Translations under genes and position numbers: made by a program
Notes under the pieces: model-generated
Databases searched by the model: none
Told to the model about the DNA's origin: nothing
What the model saw: only the letters and a program-made list of their open reading frames with translations
Assembly (NCBI GenBank): GCA_045586185.1
Contig: JAZMZV010000142.1
Span: 1-64,000, forward strand
Direction of reading: 5' to 3'
From: RUG11551 sp045586185
GTDB taxonomy: Bacteria > Planctomycetota > Planctomycetia > Pirellulales > Thermoguttaceae
DNA: 64,000 nt
In this document: one piece after another, positions 11,631 through 20,573 of the stretch
How positions within the stretch are numbered: position 1 is the stretch's first letter
Layout: each line of letters starts with the position of its first letter

Positions 11631-12897
11631 CTTCTTCGTCGAACATGCAGTAAACCGGTTCGAGGAATCGGGTTACCCGTTCTAAAGACAGGACGATAGT
11701 TCTCTGCTGAATTCCATCTCCGCTCGACGCGACAACGGGGAAAATTTGACGTCTGTCAGGCAGGTCAACCCGCATAAGGAATTCGCCGTCTTCGTCTACA
11801 ATAATCGGATAGCCTCTGACGGTAACGTGAGCGCCCGGCAGCGTCCGCCCGTGAATGAGAGCTTTGGCGTCCAGATGGAAGGGGAACCCCTTGTCGTCGA
11901 AATTGGACATTCGATCTATTTTTGCAGATTTGGCAAACGCAGCGGCTCCGAGCTTGCGACGCTGATCGTCTATCATCTGACGAACGTGACGCTCTTCATC
12001 AGTAGTCGTTTGCGTTTTGAAATTCATTTTTAATTCGTATTCGTCCAGAGCTTCGTCGAAATCAAATCCCGCGTCAAACCCCTTGACGGTGTCTGGAGAA
12101 GGCGTTGTTACCGTGTTGCTGGTAAGAATCGTAAAGAATTTTCCGTTTTCGGTAATGTATCCCAATTCAACCTGATAGCTGGCAGGAATGCCGTCGACGT
12201 CTATAAACCAGTTGTTTGCCTTGAGCATGACCTCGATGTTTCTTAAGGCGCGGCGAGAATTAAAGCCGTCGTTGGGACGAACTTCAAAAAGCCGAAGCGC
12301 CGGTTTGGCATAATGCCAGTCTGACCCCAACGCGCCGCGAACGCGGTCTTTGGTTTTTTGACGAATGCGCCACGAAACATGAATCCAGTACGCGTCTCGA
12401 GCTTTTAACGTCAGGCTGTCTTCCTCTTCCTCTCTCATTTGCTCTGTGAACTTTTTATCGGATTGAGAACGCTGCGCCAGTTCGCAATTGAGATCCATTA
12501 CGCTGGAATTGGCGGTAATTTTTCTCAACATGGACGGCGGAGTAAATCCGAGAGCGCCGGGAGTGCCGGGAACGGGAACCGAAGAGCCTGTTAGACCGTT
12601 TTCATTAAAGGAAATATTGGCGGTTGCAGCAATTTGTCGAGCTGAAAGCTCTGGCTCTATATCAGAATTGGTTTTGGCGGACTTTGATTTAGATGAAGTT
12701 GACTTTTTTATTTTGACGTTTGAATCCTGCCCTTTATTTGACGACGAGGAAGAAACGGCTTTATTCTGTTTGCGGGATACCGTACTTAAAGCCTCAATTA
12801 AGTCTTTTTTACACATAGCATGCCAACCGGGTATTTTTAGCTCTTTTGCCATTTGTCCCAGTTCTTTTGCTGTGTATTGTTCCAATTGTTTTGCCAC
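11626..12897 (-). CDS. Rho N-terminal-like / DUF4912 protein
   Basis: A 423-aa protein of unknown role. Residues 1-40 (QLEQYTAKELGQMAKELKIP..MCKKDLIEAL) match the Rho_N/SAP-like helical module, suggesting nucleic-acid binding. A low-complexity Ser/Lys/Asn linker follows (about 45-85). The DUF4912 region (about 160-270) begins at DAYWIHVSWRI and carries LRLFEV. The tail (about 330-423) holds an extracellular-sensor-like beta segment with GRTLPGAHVTVRGYPIIVDEDGEF. Start choice: GGAGG lies 7 nt before a GTG at 12897, but directly abuts the ATG at 12903 and would be inside a TTG-started ORF at 12918, so GTG is preferred. The TAG stop lies inside a heptad array. Confidence 0.8.
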   Translation of the reverse strand: MAKQLEQYTAKELGQMAKELKIPGWHAMCKKDLIEALSTVSRKQNKAVSSSSSNKGQDSNVKIKKSTSSKSKSAKTNSDIEPELSARQIAATANISFNENGLTGSSVPVPGTPGALGFTPPSMLRKITANSSVMDLNCELAQRSQSDKKFTEQMREEEEDSLTLKARDAYWIHVSWRIRQKTKDRVRGALGSDWHYAKPALRLFEVRPNDGFNSRRALRNIEVMLKANNWFIDVDGIPASYQVELGYITENGKFFTILTSNTVTTPSPDTVKGFDAGFDFDEALDEYELKMNFKTQTTTDEERHVRQMIDDQRRKLGAAAFAKSAKIDRMSNFDDKGFPFHLDAKALIHGRTLPGAHVTVRGYPIIVDEDGEFLMRVDLPDRRQIFPVVASSGDGIQQRTIVLSLERVTRFLEPVYCMFDEEE

Positions 12898-13116
12898 GGT
12901 CATTCCTCCGGAAATCAAAGTTGTTTTATATTATTTAGGCAGGCGGTCAGGCAGGATGTTGGCTGTTTCCCAGACGCTCATTGCGTCTTAACCCGATTTT
13001 GCATTATCTATATTATAAGTCCGTTTTTTATTCTTTCAAGGATTCGACCTTCGTTAAAATCCAAAAATAATAAAAATTTTTCCCTTTTTTCAAAAAAATT
13101 TGTTGGGAAGCCCCAG

Positions 13117-13145
13117 TTGCTTTTTATTTTCGATTTTTTTATAAT
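13117..13145 (+). promoter_or_regulatory. candidate promoter for the thioredoxin-like gene
   Basis: A perfect TATAAT (13140-13145) follows TTGCTT (13117-13122) with a 17-nt spacer, giving a leader of about 50 nt before the ATG at 13202. The rest of the 304-nt gap to the DUF4912 gene is A/T-rich with A- and T-tracts and holds no gene that I can see. Confidence 0.45.
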
Positions 13146-13201
13146 CCTGTATGGAGGAGTATAGATTAGTCCAATTTTCCCTCGTTAGCAAAGGGTAAAA
13201 A

Positions 13202-13924
13202 ATGAGAAAATACGCAATAGTCGTTTTGACGTGTCTGACGCTTGCCGTTGGATTTGGAGTTGAGTCTTTAACCGTAGCCCAGATGGTCGGCGAAGGGCCG
13301 TCTTTGATTGACGAATCCAAACGCGAAGGAACCGTCGTCAAGCCGTTTATCATGGATAAAAAAGACGAGAAACTGTTTCGTCCCCGCATGATTTGGGCGG
13401 ATTCCTGGCAGTTCATTCCTCTGCCGATTCTCAACGAGAAAGGGGAGATTCAGCCGGAAACGCCTCAGACGGAAGCGCTTACGGCAGCGCAGAGAATTAA
13501 TCAGTTTATTAAAGTCCAGGAATGGTACAATCAAGCGCCGCCGGATCTGGACGGAAAGTACGTTCTGATTGAGTTCAGCGCATCGTGGTGCCCGGCGTGC
13601 AAACGAGCGGTTCCGTTTATGGAACATTGGAACGAGAAGTTTGACGGCCGCCTGGTCGTGATTTCAATTCTGGAAACAGACCGCGCTCAAAACGACAATT
13701 TCCCGGCGGCAGGGCAAGGGAAAACGCTTCAGCATTGCATCGGCATCGACACCCAGCGCCGCAGCGCCAAAGCGTTGGGCGTGTACGGGATCCCGCATTC
13801 CGTTTTAATCGAGCCGAAATACGGAGCTGTCGTCTGGGAAGGCATGACAGAACAAAAGGGCTACGAGCTGACCGACGAACTGGTTGAAAAAATCCTGGCG
13901 GTTGGAGAGAAGATGAAAAAGTAG
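13202..13924 (+). CDS. exported thioredoxin-like protein
   Basis: A 240-aa protein with an N-terminal signal peptide or membrane anchor (residues 1-26, basic MRK then a hydrophobic run ending TVAQ). The thioredoxin domain is at about 112-235: VLIEFSASWCPACKRAVPFM gives the redox CPAC motif at Cys130-Cys133, and GVYGIPHSVLIEP supplies the cis-proline. The expected role is thiol-disulfide exchange outside the cytoplasm. The extra ~85 residues between signal and fold have no recognised domain. AAAGGG lies 6 nt before the ATG. It converges on sbcC with a 60-nt gap containing a heptad array. Confidence 0.85.
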   Translation: MRKYAIVVLTCLTLAVGFGVESLTVAQMVGEGPSLIDESKREGTVVKPFIMDKKDEKLFRPRMIWADSWQFIPLPILNEKGEIQPETPQTEALTAAQRINQFIKVQEWYNQAPPDLDGKYVLIEFSASWCPACKRAVPFMEHWNEKFDGRLVVISILETDRAQNDNFPAAGQGKTLQHCIGIDTQRRSAKALGVYGIPHSVLIEPKYGAVVWEGMTEQKGYELTDELVEKILAVGEKMKK

Positions 13925-13960
13925 CGGCAAAGAGCGAGTTGACGTTTTTGTTCAAGCCCG

Positions 13961-13994
13961 CTCCTCACTCCTAATTCCTAACTACTAACTAATC
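13961..13994. repeat. heptad array (CTCCTCA/CTCCTAA/TTCCTAA/CTACTAA)
   Basis: Five consecutive 7-bp units between the convergent thioredoxin and sbcC genes. The sbcC TAG stop (13985-13987) and its last codons lie inside the array. Confidence 0.75.
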
Positions 13995-16900
13995 CTTGTA
14001 ACTCCGGGACCGGAAAGAACGCTGGCGCCGGCGGCGCTTCGGGCAACTTCTATTTTGTTGGCAATGCGTTCTTTTAATGCGTCTACGTGTGAAATTACGC
14101 CGACGAGTTTGTTGGAATCGTCTGAATACTGGAATTTATTGATGGCGTCCAAAGCGGTTTGAAGGGTTTCTTCGTCCAGGGAGCCAAATCCTTCGTCCAG
14201 AAAGAGCGTTTCCAAGGTTTTGTTTCGGCTTGACATCTTCGACAGTCCCAGCGCCAAAGCGAGACTGATCAAAAAGCTTTCGCCGCCAGACAAGTTGGTC
14301 GTAGGTCGAACAGCGCCGCCTTGCCAGGAGTCAATGCAATAGATTGCCAAATCCTCTTTTACGCTGGCAGGCGTCGATTTGATATTTTCTGAATTCTCTT
14401 CAGAATTTGTTTCAACATTGACTTTTTGCGGAAGCGTCAACTGGTATCGCGGAGAGAGAATCGCCATCTGTTCGTTAGCGTAGTCGATAAGGATTTCCAA
14501 CGAAATTCGCTGAACAATCTTTCGGAATTTCTTTCCGTCGGCGCTGCCGATTATACTGTTCAGTTTTTCCCATCGATTAACAACTTCCTTCTGATTGTCG
14601 AATTGCGACTTGATTTTATCATATTTATTTATATTTTGCTCGTTGATATTTAACAGCTCGGTTTTTGAACCGATATCAACAAGAAGCGAAGTATACTCGG
14701 CGTTCTTTTTGTTACAGCTTTGAACCAGTTCGTCTTCCGGTTTATCGGTAAGATTCTGTTCTTCCAACTTGAGCAGACGATCGTTATTGATTCTCTGCTG
14801 TTCTTCCAGACGCGTTTTTTGCTCATCCAATTCCTTTTGAAGCTTCTGGTATTTATCTCGCACATCGTCCGTCAGGAGCGCTTTAAGAAAATCTTCGACA
14901 GAGGAAAAACGCTGTTCCTCGAGTTTATTATTGAACTCTGCAAGAGACTCGCTGCATTGTTTAAACGCGATTTTTCTTTCTTCCTGTCGAGCTTCCAGGT
15001 TTTGCTTTGTGGTTGTCTGTTTTGCTTCCAGAGCAGTTTTCTTCCCTTTTTGGTCATTAAGCTTGTTAAAGGCAGCGTCAGCAGCTTTGGACAATTGCTG
15101 AAATATCTGTTCCGGATCGTCAGAGCCAAAAAGTTCCTGACGTTCATTTATCAGCTTGTTCAAAGCGTCTTCTTTCTGTTTTAATTCGAACGATTGCTGG
15201 TTGAGCGCGTCTCTGAGCTGAACCGGATTTTTGAGAGCGTCCAGCTTTTCTGCGTATTCAAGACGATTCTGAATCCTTTGCGTCTTATCGGCAATTAAAC
15301 GGATTCGGTTTTTTATTTCCTTGACAGAAATGTCTTTGTCACAATTAATATCGTTTTCGCAAATTTCGTCAGACTGCTTTTGAAGAGCTTCGTTTTTCTG
15401 CTCCAATTCCTTGACAGAGTCGTTCGCTTGAGCGCTTTTCGTTTCAAGTTTGGTTATTTCTTTTTCTGTATTGCTCAAATCTCGCCGAAGTTCGCAAATC
15501 TTTGATTTCGTTTCGTCCAGTTCTTTTTCGTCCTCGGTTAACGTTACAGAAGGAAGATCGATGCAGTACGGATGCGACGTCGCTCCGCAAAGAGGACAAT
15601 GTTCCCCTTCTGCCAGCTTTTGACGATGATCTTCTAACGACTGAAACAGTTTTGAAAAAGAAATATTCTTTTCAAGAGACTGTTGATGTTTTTCAGCCGC
15701 TGATATATCAAGTTCCAGCTTTTGTTTGGATTCTTTATGCTTCTGGATATCCTTTTTATACAGATCAATATTTTTTTGGAATTTTTCAATGGACGTCGAA
15801 TTGTCCGCAATGTCCACTTTAACTTTGAGCAAATCTTTCCAACGGTCTTTCAGCGCATTGAAATCGTTAATTATTGTATGCGTTTCAGAAATGGGAATCC
15901 TATAGAGTTTTTCTGAAATCAGAGATTCAATTCTGTCCGTCGTGAGATCTTCTGCCAGATCATCTAAAGAAACGTTGGCTTTAAGGCACGCTTGCGCGAA
16001 TTGATTTTGAAGCTGCCCCATTTTCTTTTGTTCCGGCTCAATATTTTTTCTTTGCTCCGCAATTACGGTATCGAGAGATTTAACATTATCAATAGTCGGC
16101 TTTTGAGAGTTTAACGTTTCCTTTGCTTTATTATGCGCTTCGTCTGCTTTTTCAATCGCTTTGATGGCAGACTTTATATCTTCATCAAGCTTTTCAACTG
16201 TTTGAACGTCTTTGTCAATCTGTTTATCAAGCTTTTCCAGATTGCCGCGTTTTTGTTCCGACACCCGATAGTCAGCAACGATTTTTTGCGCTCTGGCGTC
16301 TTGAACAAGCTGTTCTCTCTGGGATTCAAACGCTCTTAATTCTTCCTTGTTTTTGTCGATATTTCGCCCGATTGTTTCAGATTCATTTTTTAACTTTTTA
16401 ACGTCTTTTATCCATTGAATCTGCTTGTCAAGCTGATTCATTTCTTCTTGAAGCGTCTTCGTCTTTGAGTTGGATTTCTCAATTTCTTCTTTCAGAATCT
16501 TTTGCTGTTCATCTGAGAGAATTTCAATTCCAGACATCTTATTATTGAGAAGCGCCAACTCGTCTTTTTCTTTTTTTGTTCGTTCAAAAACCTTCTCTGA
16601 AATAAGCGAATAAATCTGCGTTCCGGTAATCGTTTCGAGCAGTTCAGAACGGTCGTTGGCGTTTGAATCCAGAAACTTTTTGAACTGTCCTTGAGCCAGA
16701 AGGACGGCGCGGGTAAACTGCTCATACGTCAGCCCGATAAGCTCGCCAACTTTTAGCGGGACCTGCGATTTTGAATTTGCCAGGATTTCGTTTGTGCTGT
16801 CGTTTGCCAATTCCATTTTGGGCGGCTGAAGATTGGCGCCGCGTTTGCTGGAAGAATAATGCTGTTCAAAAGAGGACCGAAAAACGCCTTCGTCGCAGGA

Positions 16901-17155
16901 AAAAGTCGTTTGAGCAAAACATTCCGTCGAAACGCGATTCATAATCTCGTTGGAGGAATTGGTAATCGAATCAAGCCGAGGAGTTCTGCCGTACAAAGAA
17001 AGGCAAATCGCATCCAAAATGGTCGACTTGCCAGCTCCCGTCGGTCCAACAATTGCAAACAAGCCGTCGTTTATAAATGCGGGGTCGGCAAAGTCAATTG
17101 ACCATTCCCCTTTGAGCGAGTTGAGATTATTAAATTTCAGTTTGAGAATTTTCAT
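13985..17155 (-). CDS. sbcC: nuclease SbcCD subunit C (SMC-like ATPase)
   Basis: ATPase subunit of the SbcCD (Mre11-Rad50 type) nuclease, which opens and cleaves DNA hairpins and processes ends. At 1056 aa it is typical. It has N-terminal Walker A GPTGAGKST (about residues 37-45), a Q-loop LLAQGQFKKFL, and long coiled coils. These are interrupted by a zinc hook CPLCGATSHP near residue 520, for Zn-mediated dimerisation. The C-terminal half carries the signature NLSGGESFLISLALALGLS and Walker B LETLFLDEGFGSLD. It overlaps sbcD by 4 nt (ATGA), so translation is coupled. The last codons and TAG stop come from a heptad repeat. A hairpin nuclease is notable next to so many intergenic palindromes, though SbcCD is common. 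Confidence 0.97.
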   Translation of the reverse strand: MKILKLKFNNLNSLKGEWSIDFADPAFINDGLFAIVGPTGAGKSTILDAICLSLYGRTPRLDSITNSSNEIMNRVSTECFAQTTFSCDEGVFRSSFEQHYSSSKRGANLQPPKMELANDSTNEILANSKSQVPLKVGELIGLTYEQFTRAVLLAQGQFKKFLDSNANDRSELLETITGTQIYSLISEKVFERTKKEKDELALLNNKMSGIEILSDEQQKILKEEIEKSNSKTKTLQEEMNQLDKQIQWIKDVKKLKNESETIGRNIDKNKEELRAFESQREQLVQDARAQKIVADYRVSEQKRGNLEKLDKQIDKDVQTVEKLDEDIKSAIKAIEKADEAHNKAKETLNSQKPTIDNVKSLDTVIAEQRKNIEPEQKKMGQLQNQFAQACLKANVSLDDLAEDLTTDRIESLISEKLYRIPISETHTIINDFNALKDRWKDLLKVKVDIADNSTSIEKFQKNIDLYKKDIQKHKESKQKLELDISAAEKHQQSLEKNISFSKLFQSLEDHRQKLAEGEHCPLCGATSHPYCIDLPSVTLTEDEKELDETKSKICELRRDLSNTEKEITKLETKSAQANDSVKELEQKNEALQKQSDEICENDINCDKDISVKEIKNRIRLIADKTQRIQNRLEYAEKLDALKNPVQLRDALNQQSFELKQKEDALNKLINERQELFGSDDPEQIFQQLSKAADAAFNKLNDQKGKKTALEAKQTTTKQNLEARQEERKIAFKQCSESLAEFNNKLEEQRFSSVEDFLKALLTDDVRDKYQKLQKELDEQKTRLEEQQRINNDRLLKLEEQNLTDKPEDELVQSCNKKNAEYTSLLVDIGSKTELLNINEQNINKYDKIKSQFDNQKEVVNRWEKLNSIIGSADGKKFRKIVQRISLEILIDYANEQMAILSPRYQLTLPQKVNVETNSEENSENIKSTPASVKEDLAIYCIDSWQGGAVRPTTNLSGGESFLISLALALGLSKMSSRNKTLETLFLDEGFGSLDEETLQTALDAINKFQYSDDSNKLVGVISHVDALKERIANKIEVARSAAGASVLSGPGVTRIS

Positions 17156-18405
17156 TGAATCTGTCCCAGAATTTCATTATACATTTTAAGCAAATCTTCT
17201 CGGTCTTCTTCAGGAACATTGCATGAATTCAGCGTTCGCTGAAAAACGTCGATCGGGTCGAGAGACCGGAGCGATTCCCCCTTGTGCTGTCGAGATATTC
17301 CTGCTTCACGCGTTGAGAGCCATCTAAACGCAAATAGCGTAACGGGCGTGTTTGCCAGAAGGTCTTCCAGTTTTTGATTAAACATTTCGGGGGCTTCGGA
17401 ACCGCGATAGAGGACTTCCAGCCAAACACTCTGATTGTTTTCCTTGCACTCGTTCACAAGCTGGGTAACTTTCTGTTCAATTACAGACTTCTCATTTTCT
17501 GAAATTTGAACCAACTGCTGAAAACAGGGAATTTCAATAGATGTAACGGTCTGTTTTCCGTCGGCTGACCATTGAACTTCGACAACGCGCTTGGTCTGTT
17601 TCGCTTCGCCAAACCCGACTGGAATTGGCGAGCCGGAATACTGAATTCGATCTTGCCCGCCTACAACCTGGGGAACGTGCAGGTGTCCCAGGGCGATGTA
17701 ATCGAACGAGTCAGGAAAATCTCCGGCGGGGAACTTTTCCAGCGTTCCGACGTAGATTTCGCGTTCGCCTCCGTCCGCGCCCAGGTTAGACGCTCCTTTC
17801 GTAAACAGATGCCCGGTGGCAATTACCGGAACAAAAGGCGAACTTTGTAACAGTTCCTGTTTTTTCTCTTCCGCTTGCTGAGCGAAGGTTTGATAAACGC
17901 TGCGAATTCCCTCCATCAGACGCTGCGATCGTTCAGCGGCGTTTTCTCCGTCGACGGATTTTCTCAATTCCATGTCAGACAAAAAAGGAATTGCGGCGAT
18001 AAGGGTCGGGAAGTCGTCAGACTCGCCGTTTTCCGCAGACGAAACGACAATCAATTCCGGTTCTTTGGCGACTACGGTTATGTTAAAATACTGCAATATC
18101 TGTTTGGACGTTTCCAGAAACGCCGCGGAGTCATGGTTCCCGGCAGTAATAATTATGTGACGGCATACGCTTTTCCCGCTCAATCTGTCTTGATACAGTT
18201 GAACGAGAAACTGATTATACATTTGCTGCGATTCCAGCGTCGGCGTTCTGTTGTCGTAAACGTCTCCGGAAACGATCAGAACGTCAATTTTCCGGTCGAT
18301 AACAGTCTGACGAAGCCAGTTCAAAAACGCCTGGTGTTCGTCTGCGCGCCGTCGATCGTATAGCCGACAGTCCAAGTGCCAGTCTGAAGTGTGAAGAATT
18401 TTCAT
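17152..18405 (-). CDS. sbcD: nuclease SbcCD subunit D (Mre11-like)
   Basis: Metallophosphoesterase nuclease subunit partnering SbcC. Of 417 aa, phosphoesterase motifs are in order: HTSDWHLD (residues 5-12), IVSGDVYDNRTP, TAGNHDSAAFLE and, further on, YIALGHLHVPQ, together giving the Mn-binding Asp/His/Asn set. A C-terminal capping/SbcC-binding region follows residue ~300. Its end overlaps the start of sbcC by 4 nt. It lies 60 nt downstream of the TPR-like membrane protein gene on the same strand, suggesting one transcript with it and perhaps rlmN. Confidence 0.96.
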   Translation of the reverse strand: MKILHTSDWHLDCRLYDRRRADEHQAFLNWLRQTVIDRKIDVLIVSGDVYDNRTPTLESQQMYNQFLVQLYQDRLSGKSVCRHIIITAGNHDSAAFLETSKQILQYFNITVVAKEPELIVVSSAENGESDDFPTLIAAIPFLSDMELRKSVDGENAAERSQRLMEGIRSVYQTFAQQAEEKKQELLQSSPFVPVIATGHLFTKGASNLGADGGEREIYVGTLEKFPAGDFPDSFDYIALGHLHVPQVVGGQDRIQYSGSPIPVGFGEAKQTKRVVEVQWSADGKQTVTSIEIPCFQQLVQISENEKSVIEQKVTQLVNECKENNQSVWLEVLYRGSEAPEMFNQKLEDLLANTPVTLFAFRWLSTREAGISRQHKGESLRSLDPIDVFQRTLNSCNVPEEDREDLLKMYNEILGQIQ

Positions 18406-18465
18406 GACAATTTAACAGACCTTATAAGAGCGCTGTTGCCGATGCGTCGACTTTGAGCGTTTTGT

Positions 18466-19323
18466 TTATTTGTTTTTGTTATATTTCTCCTCTGATTTCT
18501 TCTGAAGCTGATCGAGGCTTCCTTTGGCGATGTCGTTATTGACTTTCTCCCATTTTTCGAGTTGGGCGCGGTCGTGAAGCTTGTTACGATAAATGTTGAT
18601 CAGCTGTGTAACAGGATAGCCGTCGGTTGGATCGAGCTGATGAACTTTAACGTACGTATCGGCGGCGCCGCGATAGTCTCCGCTGTTGAGTTTTGATTCG
18701 GCGTCTGCCATCAACTTTTGCTTTTCTGTTTTAGGACCGCGTTGTTGGGCGGCATACTGAGCATCGTATTTTGCCTCGAGTTTGCGAAGTCGCTCTCGTC
18801 TGGCTTCCTCAGGAGTAAGATTTTTCCTGACGGTTTGTTGCGGAGCCGGTTCTGATTTACCGCAATTGGTTGCAATTGCGACAATAATCAACAATAAAAC
18901 CGCTGCGCCAATGCCAGCAAAAAGCATGACCTTTTTATCCTGAAAAGGATTCTTTTTGGATGGCGTTCGTTTGCCGCGGCCAGAAGAATCGGCTGATTTT
19001 GAACCGCTTTTATCCGTCTTGGCAGACGTCGGTTTAGCGGCTGATTTGGAAACCGGTTTAGATGCGTTATTTGACGTTTTCGCACTGGCAGTTTTGTTGC
19101 CTGCCGGTTTAGACGCCGACGATCCAAGCCCTAAATCAAGGGACGGTTTGTCCGACTTCTCTGCTGGTTTGGACGATGACGATCCAGCTCCAAAATCAAA
19201 CGAGGGCTTGTCCGACTTCTCTGCTGGTTTAGACTTTGACGATCCAGCTCCAAAATCAAAGGACGGCTTATCCGTTTTGTCTGTTGATTTTGACGGCTGT
19301 TGAGGATTAAATTCAAAAGGCAT
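18466..19323 (-). CDS. membrane-anchored TPR-like protein with N-terminal 20-residue repeats
   Basis: A 285-aa protein without a recognised family name. The N-terminus carries three copies of a ~20-residue unit (KSDKPSFDFGAGSSSSKPAE-like), encoded by a 60-bp tandem repeat around 19130-19310. A Lys/Ser/Ala-rich disordered stretch follows, then one transmembrane helix (VMLFAGIGAAVLLLIIVAIAT, about 131-151). The C-terminal region has a TPR-like pair (ADAESKLNSGDYRGAADTYVKVHQLDP). The start MPFEFNPQQ at 19323 is preferred over an upstream ATG at 19386, because the upstream 21 residues look non-coding and the Gly/Ser/Asp-rich pattern starts at MPFEF. The role is unknown. Confidence 0.75.
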   Translation of the reverse strand: MPFEFNPQQPSKSTDKTDKPSFDFGAGSSKSKPAEKSDKPSFDFGAGSSSSKPAEKSDKPSLDLGLGSSASKPAGNKTASAKTSNNASKPVSKSAAKPTSAKTDKSGSKSADSSGRGKRTPSKKNPFQDKKVMLFAGIGAAVLLLIIVAIATNCGKSEPAPQQTVRKNLTPEEARRERLRKLEAKYDAQYAAQQRGPKTEKQKLMADAESKLNSGDYRGAADTYVKVHQLDPTDGYPVTQLINIYRNKLHDRAQLEKWEKVNNDIAKGSLDQLQKKSEEKYNKNK

Positions 19324-19461
19324 ATTGACGTTTTCCGTTATTAAGTAATTGACAAATAATTTGTGGCATGGACAAGGACTATCCATTCGCCATTAATCTC
19401 TATTTTGTCAGATTTGTCAAATTTTGCAATAGCCCCTAAGCAAATAATTTGTGATAAGATG

Positions 19462-20529
19462 TCAATTATTTTTAGAGACAGATTTTCGTCGCAGCTGACC
19501 GCAGGCTGCGTCAATGCGCCCGCCTTTTTCTTTGCGAACCTGAACCTGAACGCCGCCGGACTCCAAAGCGCGGACGAAGGCGTCGATTTTATCCGGATAC
19601 GGGCGTTTGAACGGCAGCCCTTCCACTTCGTTATAGGGAATGAGATTGACCAGCGCGTTGCGTCCTCGCAGTATTTGCGTCAGTTCCTGAGCGTATTGCG
19701 GCGAGTCGTTGACTCCGCCTAAAAGAACGTATTCGTAGGTTACTCGCCGTCCTGTAACGTCAAAAAAGTCGTCAGCGGCGCGCAAAATGTTTTGAATCCC
19801 AATGCTCGCGTTGGTTGGAACGATGCGGTTTCTCAATTCGTCGTTGGGCGCGTGGAGCGAAACCGCCAGATGGTACTGTTTCCCGCTTTGGGCGAGACGT
19901 TCGATTCCGGAAATAATCCCGACGGTTGAAATCGTAATCTTTCTGGCGCCGATTTCCAGATGGTTTGACAGCCAGTCCAACGCCGCAAGCAGATTGTCCA
20001 GATTTAGCCCCGGTTCGCCCATGCCCATGACGACGATGTTGCTGATTCGGTCTGAATCCGGCGTCGACGCTTGCGAATGGAGCATGTCCTGAAAAATCAG
20101 AACCTGTTCGACGATTTCTTCCGCTTCCAGATTGCGAATAAAGCATTTTCCGGACTCGGATTTCGTTTGACCGGTAGCGCAAAACATGCACCCCATCGCG
20201 CAGCCAACCTGCGTCGACAAACATACAGTGTGCCGCTCTTTGTCGTCGGTCAGCATGACGCATTCGACAGTTTCGCCGTCATGAAGTTTGAGCAGAGCTT
20301 TTGTCGCCCAGGGAGACTGGCTCGTCTGAACGACCTGCGCCGTTCGGAGCGTAAAGGCGTCTGAGAGCTTTTGCTTTAACCCGGCAGGCAGATTTTTCAT
20401 GTCCTCAAACGATGTAACGCCCGGCTTGCTCAGCCACGACAAAATCTGACTGGCGCGAAACGGCTTTTCCCCGTTTTCCGTCAGCCAGGTTTTGAGCGCG
20501 TCTTCAGATTGAAAAAATATCGATGGCAT
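19462..20529 (-). CDS. rlmN: 23S rRNA (adenine-C2)-methyltransferase RlmN
   Basis: Radical-SAM enzyme that methylates C2 of A2503 in 23S rRNA and A37 in some tRNAs. At 355 aa it has an N-terminal RlmN accessory domain (residues 1-90), the 4Fe-4S CxxxCxxC cluster at Cys110, Cys114 and Cys117 (CAMGCMFCATGQ), and the glycine-rich SAM site MGMGEPGLNLDN. The C-terminal mechanistic cysteine is at about 343 (AACGQLR). The only gap before the TPR-CHAT gene's 3' end is a heptad array. All catalytic residues are present. Confidence 0.97.
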   Translation of the reverse strand: MPSIFFQSEDALKTWLTENGEKPFRASQILSWLSKPGVTSFEDMKNLPAGLKQKLSDAFTLRTAQVVQTSQSPWATKALLKLHDGETVECVMLTDDKERHTVCLSTQVGCAMGCMFCATGQTKSESGKCFIRNLEAEEIVEQVLIFQDMLHSQASTPDSDRISNIVVMGMGEPGLNLDNLLAALDWLSNHLEIGARKITISTVGIISGIERLAQSGKQYHLAVSLHAPNDELRNRIVPTNASIGIQNILRAADDFFDVTGRRVTYEYVLLGGVNDSPQYAQELTQILRGRNALVNLIPYNEVEGLPFKRPYPDKIDAFVRALESGGVQVQVRKEKGGRIDAACGQLRRKSVSKNN

Positions 20530-20537
20530 GTTGATTA

Positions 20538-20573
20538 ATAACTACTGCCTACTGTCTATTGCCTACTCCCTAA
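20538..20573. repeat. heptad array (CTACTGC/CTACTGT/CTATTGC-type)
   Basis: Degenerate 7-bp units occupy the gap between rlmN and the TPR-CHAT gene. The CHAT gene's TAG stop (20570-20572) is the first triplet of the array when read on the minus strand. Confidence 0.7.
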
